Shown: one piece after another, positions 46,190 through 59,400 of the stretch
Position numbering within the stretch: position 1 is the stretch's first letter
Layout of the letters: every line of letters begins with the position of its first letter
Assembly (NCBI RefSeq): GCF_036884655.1
Contig: NC_088339.1
Coordinates: 24,323,501 to 24,387,500, forward strand
From: Musa acuminata AAA Group
Taxonomy: Eukaryota > Streptophyta > Magnoliopsida > Zingiberales > Musaceae
DNA: 64,000 nucleotides
Reading direction: 5' to 3'
Position numbers and translations under genes: made by a program
Notes under the pieces: model-generated
The model's database searches: none
The model's input: the letters and a program-made list of their open reading frames with translations, nothing else
What the model was told of the DNA's origin: nothing

Positions 46190-48504
46190 CGATAGGACCC
46201 TACTGCTGCCTTTCCCTTCTCTCTCCCCGCATCCTACTCCTCCTCCTCTTCTTCTTCGCGGCCCCTCTTCTTGGATCGTCTTTCGGCCGAGCGGAGGGCG
46301 ATTTCTTCGATCCTACCCGGGTGACCCAGCTCTCGTGGCGTCACAGGTGAGGAGCCTCTCGGCAAATCCCCCTCTTCTCCTTCTACCGCATGGCCTCGAT
46401 CTTTCACTTGGGCGGCTCTTGGTTGGTATCGCCTTTCTGTACAATGGGGTTCCTCTCCCACGATGAATGCGATCACCTCATCGCGTTGGTAAGAATGCAT
46501 TTGACTGCCGTTGCCAGCTTCGGGATTTAATGATCTGCGTGGTGAAACCAGGCTAAGGGTAAGTTGGAGAAATCGATGGTCGCGGACAATGAGTCGGGGA
46601 AGAGTGCGATGAGCGAGGTTCGGACTAGCACGGGCATGTTCCTTGCTAAGCGCCAGGTAATCAATCATTCAATGCTTCTGGACTTTCTGGTCCCTTTTCA
46701 TTTTTGTCAGTGAATCTTGTCGATCGATCTCAAGCATAAAGATCCTTTCTTTTTTCTTAGTTGAGTCGCTAAAAGTTCCTCCTTTCCAAGCTTCGAGTGC
46801 TGTTTAGATTTCAGATTAGACTCCTCCGACAACACATCCAATTTACATGGCAAAGACAAGGCAAGATAAAAGAAACTATGCACCATAAGGGAGATTGATC
46901 GTCCAAGTTAGTGGAGATTGTCGACTGCTAACTTGAATATGATCACCATGACTGCTGATTTGTTGATGACACTTTCCACTCTCCATCCCTTCAACTTTGT
47001 CTAGCAAGTAATTAGATTGATGACCCACCATTTTTGGAACAAATACCTATGTCTTTACTGTAGGAAATCTAAACTCTAAAATGAAATTCACCAAACAAAT
47101 ATAAAATGAATTTCTCATAATGTGTTCAAACACCAAGTAACTGTCAAACAGGTTGGTATAAACCTCACCATTTGCACCATGAAAAAAGTTTCATGTTTGG
47201 GTGGCTATTTTGGGTGTTTCTTTTCACATCTATGGTTATTTAATATGATGCATTCTTGAATCACAAGCCTTAAATATTTCAACTGATTGCTGTTCCCTCT
47301 TCAGGTTTCCCAGATTAATATGTTACATTATTCTACATGGGGGCTTGTGGAGTTGTAGGATACTAGTGAAATCCATGGGGGTTGTCTGTCTTGCATTTCT
47401 CTTCTTCATAGACATAAGAGTAGAGCAGATCTAAGCAAAGGTATCTCAAATCAGATATTCTTTATCCAAACGACTGGCATGCTAGAACTGAGCTATAGCA
47501 TGCTTGCAATGCATAGAAATTTTCTAAACACTACCTGGTTTGGCTTTGATCATCCAGCTGGTTGCTTCGTCTGTTATGACCAATACAAGTTTCTCGAACT
47601 GTTGGCTGACACCAAAAGCTAATGCATTTTTTTTCTTTGAAGGATGAAATTGGTGTGAGAGAAGGATTGCGGCTTGGACCTTTCTTCCAGAAGGTTATAG
47701 ATCTCCCTTCACAGTAGTAAATATTCATATTATCTCTTCCTAATTGTTCACACAATGGCCTGCCCTCTCTTCGACCGTTTACTAGAAAATGCTGAGTCCA
47801 TGCAAATACTTCACTATGAGCCACATTTTGATTATTTTCATGATCAAACCAATCAAGAACTTGAAGGTCACCGAGTTGCCACAGTATTGATGTACCTATC
47901 CAATGTTCAGAAAGATGGAGAGACTATCTTGCCCAACTCAGAGGTAAGAATGCCACTAATGGTCACAGTGCAGAAGTCGTCTTATATCCACATTCTGCAA
48001 TCTGATGCAAAAAAATGGCTATTCGGGTAATTACAGATTCAACTCATCTTAGAGCATCTCATAGGATATATATATATATATATTTCATGACCATCTTAGG
48101 TAAATGTCGTTTGATAGCTTATCTTGCTTCAGATTGGATATAGTAAATTTCTGTCTTAACTTCTGTTAACATCGATCAAGGACAATCTAAAAGTGTTTTG
48201 TCTATGCAGTGAAACCTGAAAAAGGTGATGCTCTGCTCTTCTTTAGCCTTCGCCCTGATGCAACAACAGATCCTGACAGTTTGCATGGAAGCTGTCCTGT
48301 GATAGAAGGCGAGAAGTGGTCGGCAACAAAGTGGATTCATGTGAGGTCTTTTGACAAGCCAGAGAAGCAGAGGTCAAGAGAGGGACGTGTAGATGAGAAC
48401 GTTCTCTGCCCACAGTGGGCTGCAGACGGAGTGTGTGTGAAGAATCCGCCTTAAATGACTCACCTGGATTCTGTAGAAAGAGCTGCCATGTATGCTCTTT
48501 GTAG
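46190..48504 (+). pseudogene. Prolyl 4-hydroxylase (P4H) pseudogene
   Basis: Exon pieces in family order: about 46190-46346 (hydrophobic anchor then FFDPTRVTQLSW), 46431-46488 (FLSHDECDHLI), 46552-46656 (EKSMVADNESGKS), 47643-47693, 47786-47943 (EPHFDYFHD, with the iron-binding His and Asp), about 47960-48026, 48210-48504 (DSLHGSCPVIEGEKW with the second iron His and the oxoglutarate-binding Lys region). P4Hs are ER/Golgi type II membrane enzymes that hydroxylate prolines of extensins and AGPs. Lesions: an extra G near 46444-46449 shifts frame before FLSHDE, the acceptor before that exon is not visible, about 7 nt are missing in the 47643 exon, and the 47960 exon is degenerate. A TAA at 48452 plus a deletion removes the link to a C-terminal ShKT-type Cys domain, whose remnant (PGFCRKSC) ends at a TAG at 48502. 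Confidence 0.87.
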
Positions 48505-49059
48505 GTCATTTTTTGTGGTATAGTCTTAGCATGAATATTATTTTGATTGTACTCATACCACTTACTAATGGCAAATGAAAAATACATGAACAGATTTTAA
48601 TGCAGGCTTGCAATAATGTACTATATAGCTAATATTCTGTGTGTAATGCTCATGGAATTCAAAGCTTCATCTATGATATGCTTCAGTTGATTTCTAACTG
48701 AACTTTTCGGAGTTCCAGTCAACACATGGTGCTAAAAAAACACATTAAAGGGAAACAGAGGCACAATCTGAGTTATTCAACCTAGAAACATCATTTATTT
48801 ATTTCTAAGAATATTTTGTTACTGATGGAACATAAGAAAAATATGAGGAAACAGACCATAATCAAGTTACTCAAAGGAAAAATGAACAATTAAATTTTTG
48901 GAAATGCAATGCATCCATACAAAATAATATTATCAAAAAGACACTAGAAGAACTAGAAAGCAGAAACAATGCTGTTTAGATGACCTTTCTACTGCACAAG
49001 CCAGGGCCTTGAAGTTTTGTATGCTAGGTTCTGAACGCCAAACAGCAGAGGAAGGCAAG
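48505..49059. other. Spacer between convergent P4H pseudogene and AP-1 mu gene
   Basis: AT-rich, containing the 3' flanks of both. No gene seen. Confidence 0.6.
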
Positions 49060-52000
49060 CTAGATGAGTCTTAACTCATATTCGCCAGCCATTGTGATGT
49101 ACCGCACCCATGGAAGGGCTAGGTATCCACTCTTTTCGATAATTTTCAGATACCGGACCTAAAAAAAGGCCAAAATACAATGCATCCGTAAACTACTCGT
49201 CCATATAGTCCATCAGTTGTTGCAAAAAGAAGAAAAAAAAAGGAACACCAAAATACCTGTATGCCAGATATGGTGAAGTATGGGATCTCAAACTTCACAC
49301 GGATAGGAGCCTTTCTCTCCGGAATTGCATCTTCTGCAGTTATACTGGGAAGACTAAATTCTGCCCTACACATGTACTCCTAGAACCAAATGAGCATCAT
49401 GAACAAACTGCCTAGGTTGTAAACTTGGATGGATGCCATCTTTTTATTTATCTGGGAAATAAAGTTGCATCTCATACCTTGCCACCAGGGAAAGATTTTA
49501 TTTTCCAGACCAGTGCATCATGCTCAGGTGCATATGCAGCAGAACCCATGGATGTCCGAATGCTGGGATTGGTGGCATCTGAAGGTACAGGTAGCTCGAT
49601 TTCCACACTTGTTGCGGTACTGTATGGAAATGAGACGATAACATGAGCTTGTTGGAAATCGATGGCATGAACTATAACAAGTACAACAGAAAGCGCTTTC
49701 ATGTATGATAGTGAAAGTAAACTAGCACCTTCTTTCCTTGAACTGACTTCTTGCTTTCACCATCATCTCTATGCGACTTCTCGAGTGTCTGTCCACTTGA
49801 GCCTCAACCCAAATGGGAGGTTTTACCTAAGTGACCAGGGTGACAAGGAAACATGAGTATAATAACTGATTGCAAAAAATATCCATCAAACAAAATCCAA
49901 AAATTTAACTCTATTCCATACAAAATTGTAAATCCAGGGTAACCTGAGTGCTGAGTCTGTATGTCATTAGGTCAAAAGTTCCATCAGGTGGTATGAAAGA
50001 TATTGTTCTGTCATTCTCAAACCGTGCCAGGCGTACACACCTTACAAATAGTATAAGTGTTCGACATTCAGTATATAGATGTGATCGCATGCACCTCAAA
50101 AAGTGAGAAGACCACTTACTGGTGAAATTTGATATCATCTAAATCTATGGCTTTCCCCTTGGTTGTTCTACCTTGAGCTTCCAAAAGGACCCGGTCATTC
50201 AGCCCAAGTTTACATTCAGGCATTCCACTGCACAGATTAAGCATAATTTATTGGTATAGAAATCAATCTCCAGAATAAATGATAATAGCTAAATGATATT
50301 CCACTTATCATTCACCATGTGAACTTCTGCTTTAGTATTTTAGGCAAATCTGAAGAAGTTATCAAATGAAATTGTACTTTCAGGTGCACTACTTTAAAAA
50401 AAGAGAAAATTAAAAACACTTGTTTTTCAGAAGAGGGAGAAATACCATTATCCACGATAAAGAGTTTCAGTGCACAAGTTTTCTTCCAATTGATGGGCAC
50501 TTGATGCAAAAAAACTGAGACAATCTGTCTAAAATCATTTTCACCTAAAAACAGTGATGGATACTTATACAAGAGTTGAATAATTGATGGTTGTATTCTT
50601 GTACATGAATTTGAATGTTAGTTCAAACAGGAATTTTCAGTCAAATATTAATAGATATATGGTACTAAAATTTTCTTTCCTTATATAGTTCCATTTCTAC
50701 CAAAGTAACCCAAAAGATTTTAATGAATTGCTATGTCTACCACAAGTTAAATTATCTGGGAAGTGTTTTGCTCAGCATTCCAATCACTAGGCAAATTAAA
50801 AAAATCTTCTTTATAGAGACAAATGAAGGGTTTAAAGAAGTCATGCAGTGTCCTTTCATTTTCATATGTTAATTCGCGTCAAGTATGTTAAAGATATGAC
50901 AATTATTTATAAGTTGATGGAACAAGTCAACGGACGAATTTGTACTCTTGTCCATATAAAGTATTAAAATAGTATCTTTTTCTTCATGGTCTCCATGCAA
51001 TTTTACGTTAATATAAATATAACTATGGAATTTCATCAGTAGTCCAAAAGGACAATATGCTAAAAAGTAGTGAGTAGGTTAAAAGGATATATAACATACA
51101 GACAGACAAACTTATAAATATTGTTAAACTAGGTGAAGAATCTAGGCAACATACTATTGAATAATTTAAGATGAAGGGAGAGATAAGGAAAAAATATTGC
51201 ACCTCAAGTATGTTCTCATCTTCAATGCCCCAACAACATCTGAACGGATAATCTGTCCATTGCTGTTGACAAGAATATTGACACTTTCGACAACATCCAA
51301 GAACACCTAGGAAAGAAAGAAGAGAATCTACTTCATCACACAAGGTTTAGCGAACAATGACCAAAGGTACCCTTAAACAGGTATGAATGACCTACTTCAT
51401 TTTTCTTGTACCGTATGCCTTCACTGCGCCACGAAACTGCATTTGTGACAGCCATTGGTGGCCTCTGTGTGACTTCCATTCTGTATGCATCTGTCTTAAT
51501 GAACTCACTAAGAATCTTAGCTTCGGTGTATTGCGGATACCCAAAGTCCATCATCTCATCGAGTAACTCATACTGTTCACATTACACAATGGATTATTTT
51601 TTTCTTAACACAACCGAGACCAACCAGCATAAATCAAGTTATATATCCGATTTTCCACTTACCACAACAACAAAATTATCTCTTAAAGATTCCTCCTCCA
51701 GCTCTACGAAATAATGTTTAAAAACCTGCAATGCATATGATCAAATAGAAAGAAAAGGAGCAGTGATTTGAAAAAGAAAATAACCATGGATCGTTAAGAG
51801 AATTCACATCAACGACGCGATGAAGGAAGAGGAGGATGCTGACAGCATTGCAGTTCTGCCTAGCTGCCGTCATCAGGAACACGTTGTTGTGCTGAATGAA
51901 CATATAACTGATCCCATCATCGAAGACCACGGGCGAGTGAGACTCGTGATCCCCCTGTCATCATCGAAACCAAACTCAAGATTATATTTTTTTTTTTCCT

Positions 52001-52229
52001 CAAAAAAATCGACGGAACAAGCCAGATCCATCAATCCTCCTTAAAGTGGACGGATCTAAAGGGAACGAGAAAGAGATCGAAGCTAGATACGGGGGTATAC
52101 CTCTTTCTCTATGAGTTTGGTGAAGAAGCGCTCGGCCTGGACGGCGGAGACGTCCCCGCGGTAGTCCCGCCAGATGAGGACGCGGCCCTTGATGTCGAGC
52201 AGGAACAGCGCCGAGACGGCGCCCGCCAT
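49060..52229 (-). CDS. AP1M2: AP-1 clathrin adaptor complex medium subunit mu
   Basis: Eleven exons: 52101-52229, 51808-51954, 51663-51725, 51396-51572, 51203-51306, 50120-50227, 49944-50040, 49729-49826, 49478-49619, 49257-49379, 49060-49158. The sum is 1287 nt, 428 aa, exactly the family length, and every junction is GT-AG and in frame. The N-terminal longin domain (about 1-140) starts MAGAVSALFLLDIKGRVLIW. The mu homology domain (about 167-427) holds VFLDVVESVNILV and ends PWVRYITMAGEYELRLI; its Asp and Trp pockets bind YxxPhi sorting signals. It acts at the trans-Golgi network and early endosome in sorting, secretion and cell-plate traffic. The symbol is by similarity to Arabidopsis AP1M2/HAP13; AP1M1 cannot be excluded. 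Intact, with no sign of damage. Confidence 0.97.
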
Positions 52230-55200
52230 TAACGAGGGCGAGGCGGTGCCTTCCAAGGAGGGGAATCAGGATAGGAATCCAGACCTGGGCTCGCTACCCA
52301 TTCTTGATCAGTCTCTCCCTCCCTCGAGTTCCTCCAATCGCGCGGGAAGGAAGGATCAAAGAAGAAGCCGAAGAATCCACCGACGCGAGAGAGAGATCTC
52401 GAGAGGACGTACGAAACGAAGCCCTCTTTCTTCCTTTTTTTATTGCCAATACTTTCAGTTTTGTGGGCGTGAGAAATGGGAGCAAAAATGACAATGAACA
52501 CATAAGCTGTCTCGTCAAGATTCGCGCACGATCTTGATGTTCCTCGTTGAGATTCGCACTAGAGTTAAAACTAAAAGGAGGGGGGTAATTATAGCTTATC
52601 TGTAGTTAGCTATCATTACTATCTTATCTTTAACTTTTTTAAAATTATATTGACATCTATATAGTTAAAATATCTAAGTTTATTTAAGTAATTTTAATAT
52701 TTTAATTAACGATGGTAGACGATAATATCGTTGAGAGCCACGAGTAACGATTGTGGATAAGAATGAGTGATAACAAGAGATTAGGGTCACTTTATATGGA
52801 TATTTGTGTTAGCATCTATCTAAATATTGATATAGTTACTTAGCACTATGTCGACGTAAATATAGAACGACGCCACTCGATATTTACATTGACGATCTTT
52901 TTGTCGATCAGTAATTACGTCGACATCGACATAGATATAAAGTAATGAAATGATTACTTGGTAACTTTAACGATGTCAAATACAAAGCGACCTTCACCAA
53001 TCATCGTCATTCTCCTCGTCCACAACCAACCCATCATAAACTAGAACGTTAAGATTATATTTTTGTCATTTGTTTTCATGTTTGTATTAATAAAACTAAC
53101 GTCATTAGGGTAAATAGATCTAAATATTTTAATTTTATAATTATAAATATGTCAATGTAATTTTTTAAAGTATAAAGATCGAAATACTAAAGATAACTAG
53201 CTGGGATAATTTATAATTAGTCCTAAAAAATTAACTCCACCAAGATTTAATAGGAATAGACATAGGTGGCATCTCCTCAAGATTCACACAACATATTGAT
53301 ATTTCATATTAAGATTAGATTATATCACGATTCGATTCCAATTTCAACTATTTAAAATCGAGTCAGTTTTTTTTATGGATCCATCTATTAGAAAGCCAAA
53401 CTCCAATCATGACTATCACTGCACCTCCTCTATCTCCCCCTTCATTCTTTGACATCCTCTGTTCCCTCTCCCCCTCATTCGCTCTCGCTGGAAATTGCAG
53501 AGGCTTACGACACCACCCGATTTCCCTCCTCCTGCCATTATGCTCTCTCTCCCATTCTCTCAACCTCCCTCTCCAACCCCGTCCGCTAACTCCCTATCGC
53601 CATCAGGACCCCTACTGACATGCTCCTCCCCTCCTCCTACGCCAAGTCCATCCTCGCCTTTCTTGTTCCAAACTCTACTCATGTCATTGCCACCCACGAC
53701 TGCCTCAGAGCACCTCCGCTTCTCCGTGTGCCGCCTCTGCCATGTCACTGGTGTCATGTCCTTCCTCCTCAATAGACTTGACTCTGGTTTTGAATTCATC
53801 CTGTTCCAATTCCATCATCCACAAAACTGAAAAGCTCTGAAACCATGATCAAGTCTTGTTGAGATATGCCTTATAATTTAAACTAAAAAGAAACTTAAAG
53901 CTCGGAAATGATTCATGTAAAATGAGGATGTATGCGGAATGAAGCCAACAAAGATAAGACTTTGGTAGCTTGGGGGTGTAGTTTATCTAATCAACATTAG
54001 TAATAATACCACATAAGATGGAAGATATGCTCGTTAAAATTGAAGCCCAGTAAAATGATTTCTGTTCTTGAGGAAGGTGTTAATTCAAAAAATTTAATCA
54101 TCTTCTTGTCTAAATTCACATCTATTCTCAATCCGACTCAAACATCTGATAACCAAATTATACTGTGAATAGGTCATACAATGACATTTTTCAGATTAAA
54201 CATGCACATATAATGTCTCATTTATCCTATCCGAAATCAACATCCCTAATTCCAATAATCTAAAATATCCTCATCAAAACAACATTCCTCATCGAACACA
54301 TTTGGGAACATAACAAGAAGCTACAGTTCTCAGAGTAAATCTTGACAGAGTTCTACTATCTCAAAGAAGAAAAGTTGGCGCAAATGAATACACATCTTTG
54401 TGTTCATAACATTCCTCACTAATCAACAATGAGCTTGATGGTATCCCATTTTGAGCAACAACAAGCTTGTTTCTCACTCTGATTTTAACCCCCAAGGAAG
54501 GCATTCTGGCTCTAACGACAGCGATGAGCATTAATGTCGAATAAGATGACGTACTTGCTCGATAAATATCGACATAGAACACTAATTTTGAGGTGCTTGG
54601 TCAACTCATCTGCTACATAATTTATGACATCCTGCATCAGAAACACACGAAAACTCCATTTTAATTACGATATGAGACTATGTCCATAGTCTGAAATCAA
54701 TGCATTTGAAGCTTTGAAATAATTGCAGGACAATATAGATGAAGAAAAGGTACAACCAAGTCTCTACGGGCAAAAGTTCTAGAAATAAAGGAATATGACT
54801 TAATTCTACAATCTAGAAAAAAAAAAATCAAGTAGTTTGTAATTGAAATAATGCAGCCAAAGCAGCTACCTATGTCAGTCTAGGCCTTGATGTCTGCGAG
54901 GTCTATTTCGGGTTGAAGTGGAACCAACAGTCTAGGCCTTGATGCCTGTGAGGTCTACTTCGGGTTGAAGTGGAACCAACTTTAGATAATCTGATTGAGA
55001 ACCAAGACCTCAGCTGACTTATTTGATCATGTTTTACTCATATCAGATTCATCTTGCATGCATCCTGTTCAACTAATTTTGATAGTTCATACTTCTACCT
55101 TGCAAGTAACTAATTTTCAGTAAGATCACTTTTATCCAAACCCTAATCAGTTTTGGTGTCTGGACTGCACTTAGTATTGGTTTTGTGCCAAATTTGGCAT

Positions 55201-56470
55201 GGTTTGGACTATTTAACAAAGCAGGATTTCTTGGTGATTGTGGCTGGATAATACAAGTAAAAAAAAAAAAACTTAAATATGACATTAATCAGACATCCAA
55301 ACCTGAAATAACACGGAATGAAACTGGCATTGAAACTGGGAACGGCGATGTCTAAGATGAGGGCTGTAATGGTTTTGCTTTGACGGTTTATGATTGTTTT
55401 AGAGTTGTTGGCCAGTACTTGGGATTTCTGATTATTTTATAATAATTAGACTATAGTTATAGTACAGGGTTGTTGGGTTCATAATAATACTATAATTACC
55501 TAAGTATGATCCATCAGCATATAACAGATATAAAGATTGATTCTGTCAATGAGAAAGCTCCACAAAATTCATGAATGTCGCTATCCATAAAACTCTATTG
55601 GATACATCATCAATTTATTGCAAATGTACTTGATACAGAATAACCACAATCATCCATCCAGAGATGTATGGGATCCCTAGGATTTCTATGAATATATGTT
55701 TAAGCTATCTAAATCTCTGAAGGCACATTTTATTTCCTACAGTAGAAAGCTTATTCATCTCACAAAACTTTTTTTTATTATGACCATGTCTGCATATCAA
55801 TAGGCCATGAGTCCAAAACCATGTGACATCATCGCAGGTTATCAGCCAAGAAAAAATGTAGATATGGTTCCTCCCTGTTGCACTTAAAATTAATCATTCA
55901 GTGAGCCTTAACAACATGTAATTTTGAACCCTATATTAGTCGATTGCACGACTGCTCAGCACCTAAATGAAGTGAAAACAACCAACAGGGCCCCAGGACC
56001 TACAAATGGCATCGGTAGATAATTACTGTTATAACCAACAAGATTGTATTGATGTTGTGTGATTAATTAACATAGCTTCTTACCTAGTACATGACAGACT
56101 TCTGCACTGAGGCAAACTACCATCTCCTCCCATATCTTAAGGCCAAAAGCCACTTGCTCTCAGTAATTCTTAGCCAACTCTTAGTTTTTATGCCATGTTC
56201 TTATAGGAGTTAAATATATCGACAAATTCCTTATTTATGTTGACCTACATGATACATCTAAGAGAAGAAGAGTTACAACAAATTCACAATTATACATATT
56301 AAAGCCACTAGACTTTCATCTTTGAAGTGGAAAATAAGTTTTTAAGGTGGACACACTGCTGCCAGGGAGAGTAACAGAAAAACAATCAAATGAGTCTTGA
56401 AGGCAAGGATAAATTTAAATATGAAAAACATGGATTACCTAAATAGTAGAGTCGGTTGACGGTTAATTAA
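52230..56470. other. Spacer between AP-1 mu and HDAC genes
   Basis: The AP-1 mu promoter lies near 52230-52540. At 53400-53830 there is a C-rich stretch with Pro/Ser-rich frames that may be a decayed gene fragment; no family recognised. A 52-bp tandem duplication is at 54876-54980. Otherwise AT-rich and without a visible gene. Confidence 0.5.
54876..54980. repeat. 52-bp tandem duplication (2 copies)
   Basis: Two adjacent copies beginning CAGTCTAGGCCTTGATG and ending GAAGTGGAACCAA differ at three or four bases. Confidence 0.85.
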
Positions 56471-59400
56471 TCATGGTACACTTTCAGGATCAGGCTTCGG
56501 GCACTCCTCAGAGTCAGAATCATAATACTCGCCACTCCATAGTTTTGGTTGCATCCTGTGCTCCATATCCTCATCTTCCTATATTATGTCAATTTCAAGT
56601 TAACATATTTTCTTTTAAAGAAATAAAAATATGGCAGTAAATTTGGTTACAGAAGGGATGCACCTCCTCAGGAGCTTCTGTATCAGGTGGTCTTGACTGG
56701 AACTGCACACTAGGAGCATGTTCAATTTTCGAAAGGTAATCCATTAACATATTCCTGCAAATGACAAAAACATAAACATAATTGATAATGAAAAAGAACA
56801 AAGAATGGACATTACAACAGCAAGATTGACTCTAAGAAACTGTTGCTTCACACAAAATGAGGCACCAAGTATGAATAAAGACTGACTTCTTTTGTTAGCC
56901 TTTTTTGTTTTTATCATGAAAAAATATCTATGTTGCTCTAGTTTTCTTTCTAATAAAGGAAGCATCTCGGCCAACACGTGCAGTGCATAAGACAAGAAAA
57001 ACCGATTCATAATCAACTGCAGATAAATGATGAATTAGTAGATTCAACCGAATAGCATATTTACAGAATATATAAAAGATAATATTTTGGCATGTAACAG
57101 ATGTATTTGTAGCTGACAATTACCTAATGTCCTCCAGTTCCTTTGATGAATTTTTATTCTCCATGCTTCTTGGTCGAATATGAAGATCATAGTCAGGACC
57201 AAAATACTCGTAGTATTCATTGTAAGGCAACTGATTGTCAGGTTCCACTCCAATTGCAACTGCTGTCTGCAAATGTTACATGTTTTAATAAAAAACAACT
57301 CCAATTACAGATGTAGATTCAGTGATCAAAAGCTATATCAAGCACAACCTCATAGCACCAGCAGCGAGCAACATTGCGCATTGTATAGCCTCCACCTCCC
57401 AGAACCAACATTGGTACATTGAAGGATCTAAGGTATCGTAGACAATCTGCATGCCCCTTCACAGACAAGTTAAAGCAACCTAGTCTGTCTCCCGCCAAAG
57501 AATCAGCACCACACTGGAGAACAACTGCATCAGGCTGATAAACTGCCATCACCTTTTGGATGATAGGCCTAAAAAGACCCCGAAAACTCTCATCATCCAT
57601 CCCATCATTTAGAGGAACATTTAGAGCATAGTACTTTCCTTGCCCAAATCCGACGTCCTTTATATGGCCAGTTCCAGGAAAGAAGTCCCCATATTTGTGG
57701 AAGGACACAGTCATGACTCTGTCAGTCGTGAAAAATGCCTCTTCAACACCATCTCCATGATGGATATCAATGTCCACATAGAGAACACGCTGTCCAACAA
57801 ACAAATTAGTGCAAGTACATAGAATACAAAAAAGCATATTACAAACAACAAAATCAAAAGTGATTTATTAAATGACAGATAAGGTCCCCGTAGTTACTAT
57901 CATTCCACATCAATAGTCATGACAAATGAAAACGAACTTTGCATGTGAACATGATAGTACATTCTTATGCTCCATAATTACTAAAGTAATATGTCCAAAC
58001 GGATAAAAAGATGGAGTTTATTAGAAGAATGAACTCGGATCAACTGTGTTTGGGATTTGGCACATTAGTTAGTTCGTTCCGTGGTAACTTGGTCAGGGCC
58101 TCAAATATCATAAGCAACCTTTTGAGTGTGAAGTATGACTGTACATATAACCATTTCAACTAACAAGGAAATCTTATATAAGGACAGATGCTACAAAACT
58201 ATGGCAGAATCAAGAACAAAAAGATTATTTCCTTGCAGTTTTCCCATGTCACAATCATGACGTCTAGGGGAAGAATAATCCTGACTTCTGTGCATAAAAG
58301 AAATGGCTTCCGATCTCACAAGCACCCTTCTGCATGTTGAAGTATGACTGTATATCTAACCATTTCAACTAACAAGGAAACAATATGAAGTGTAGGTACA
58401 ACAAATTTTAAGGATATGTTAAACATATTATTTTATAGGCATCCAGAGAGTAGCATAATTATGGTGGATAAGAGAACATTGCAGTTAACTAACCAAATCT
58501 ACTACGAGAGCCATTAGAAGTCATTACACTTGAAGATGTTGACAAAATAAACTGACAATCTCTTTACAAATTGATGGCCACAGGTCCAAGTGGAACTGTG
58601 AAGGTCATGAAGGTCTGCATGGACAGGTCAGATATTACATGCCTAAAGTTCTTATGAGATTTTCAGTGTTAATACGAAGACAGCCAAGGTGCAGAAATCA
58701 ACAAACAAGAACATTGTCTATCATCAAGGACTCACATATAAAAGCAGTAAGAGTTTGCTATACTTCACTAAACATGAAAAGGAACAGGAAAATATGATAA
58801 ATTTAGAACTACTAAAGATATAATCGAGTAAAGTGCCACTTTACCACTTAATGTCCAAAAATTACAGGAAAAGGGGTTTCCTTGAACAAGTCCTAAAGAT
58901 CATCAAATGTGTTTCTCAACCACAAAAAATGGCATTCCAGTTACAGCAGAAATAAATACAGAATATAAAAATGGAAATAGTTCCAGAGTTTCCAAATCCA
59001 TATTGCAGAAGATGATATTATGTAGTGTTAATCAACCAAAGAGATGACAGAGGAATAGCAAGTGCCAGATTATTATGTTATCTAGCATCCAATGTTTTGC
59101 TGGTCTAGAGCCTAGCACAAGATGATATCATGTGTTTGTTTTGATCAAAACAAGGCGAGGTAGAGGATCGATGCAGCATCTTTGTATGATGCAACACAGT
59201 ATCAGTTAAGTGCTAGGAAACAGGTCACCAACATGCATCGATATGAATGTTTAAATTTCACTGCTAGGCTACTAGCTGATAACAGAAAACAAATTTTAAA
59301 AAATTATGACATTGTCGACCCTCGACTCTTGCTTTATCTACCTTTGAATTAGTGAGACAAGGTACACCTTACGAATTAAAAAAAAAATGGAAATTAGGAA

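Noticed and set aside
53409..53830. Pro/Ser-rich plus-strand frames
   Set aside because: C-rich region with overlapping frames of low complexity; no domain recognised, mentioned only as a possible decayed fragment.
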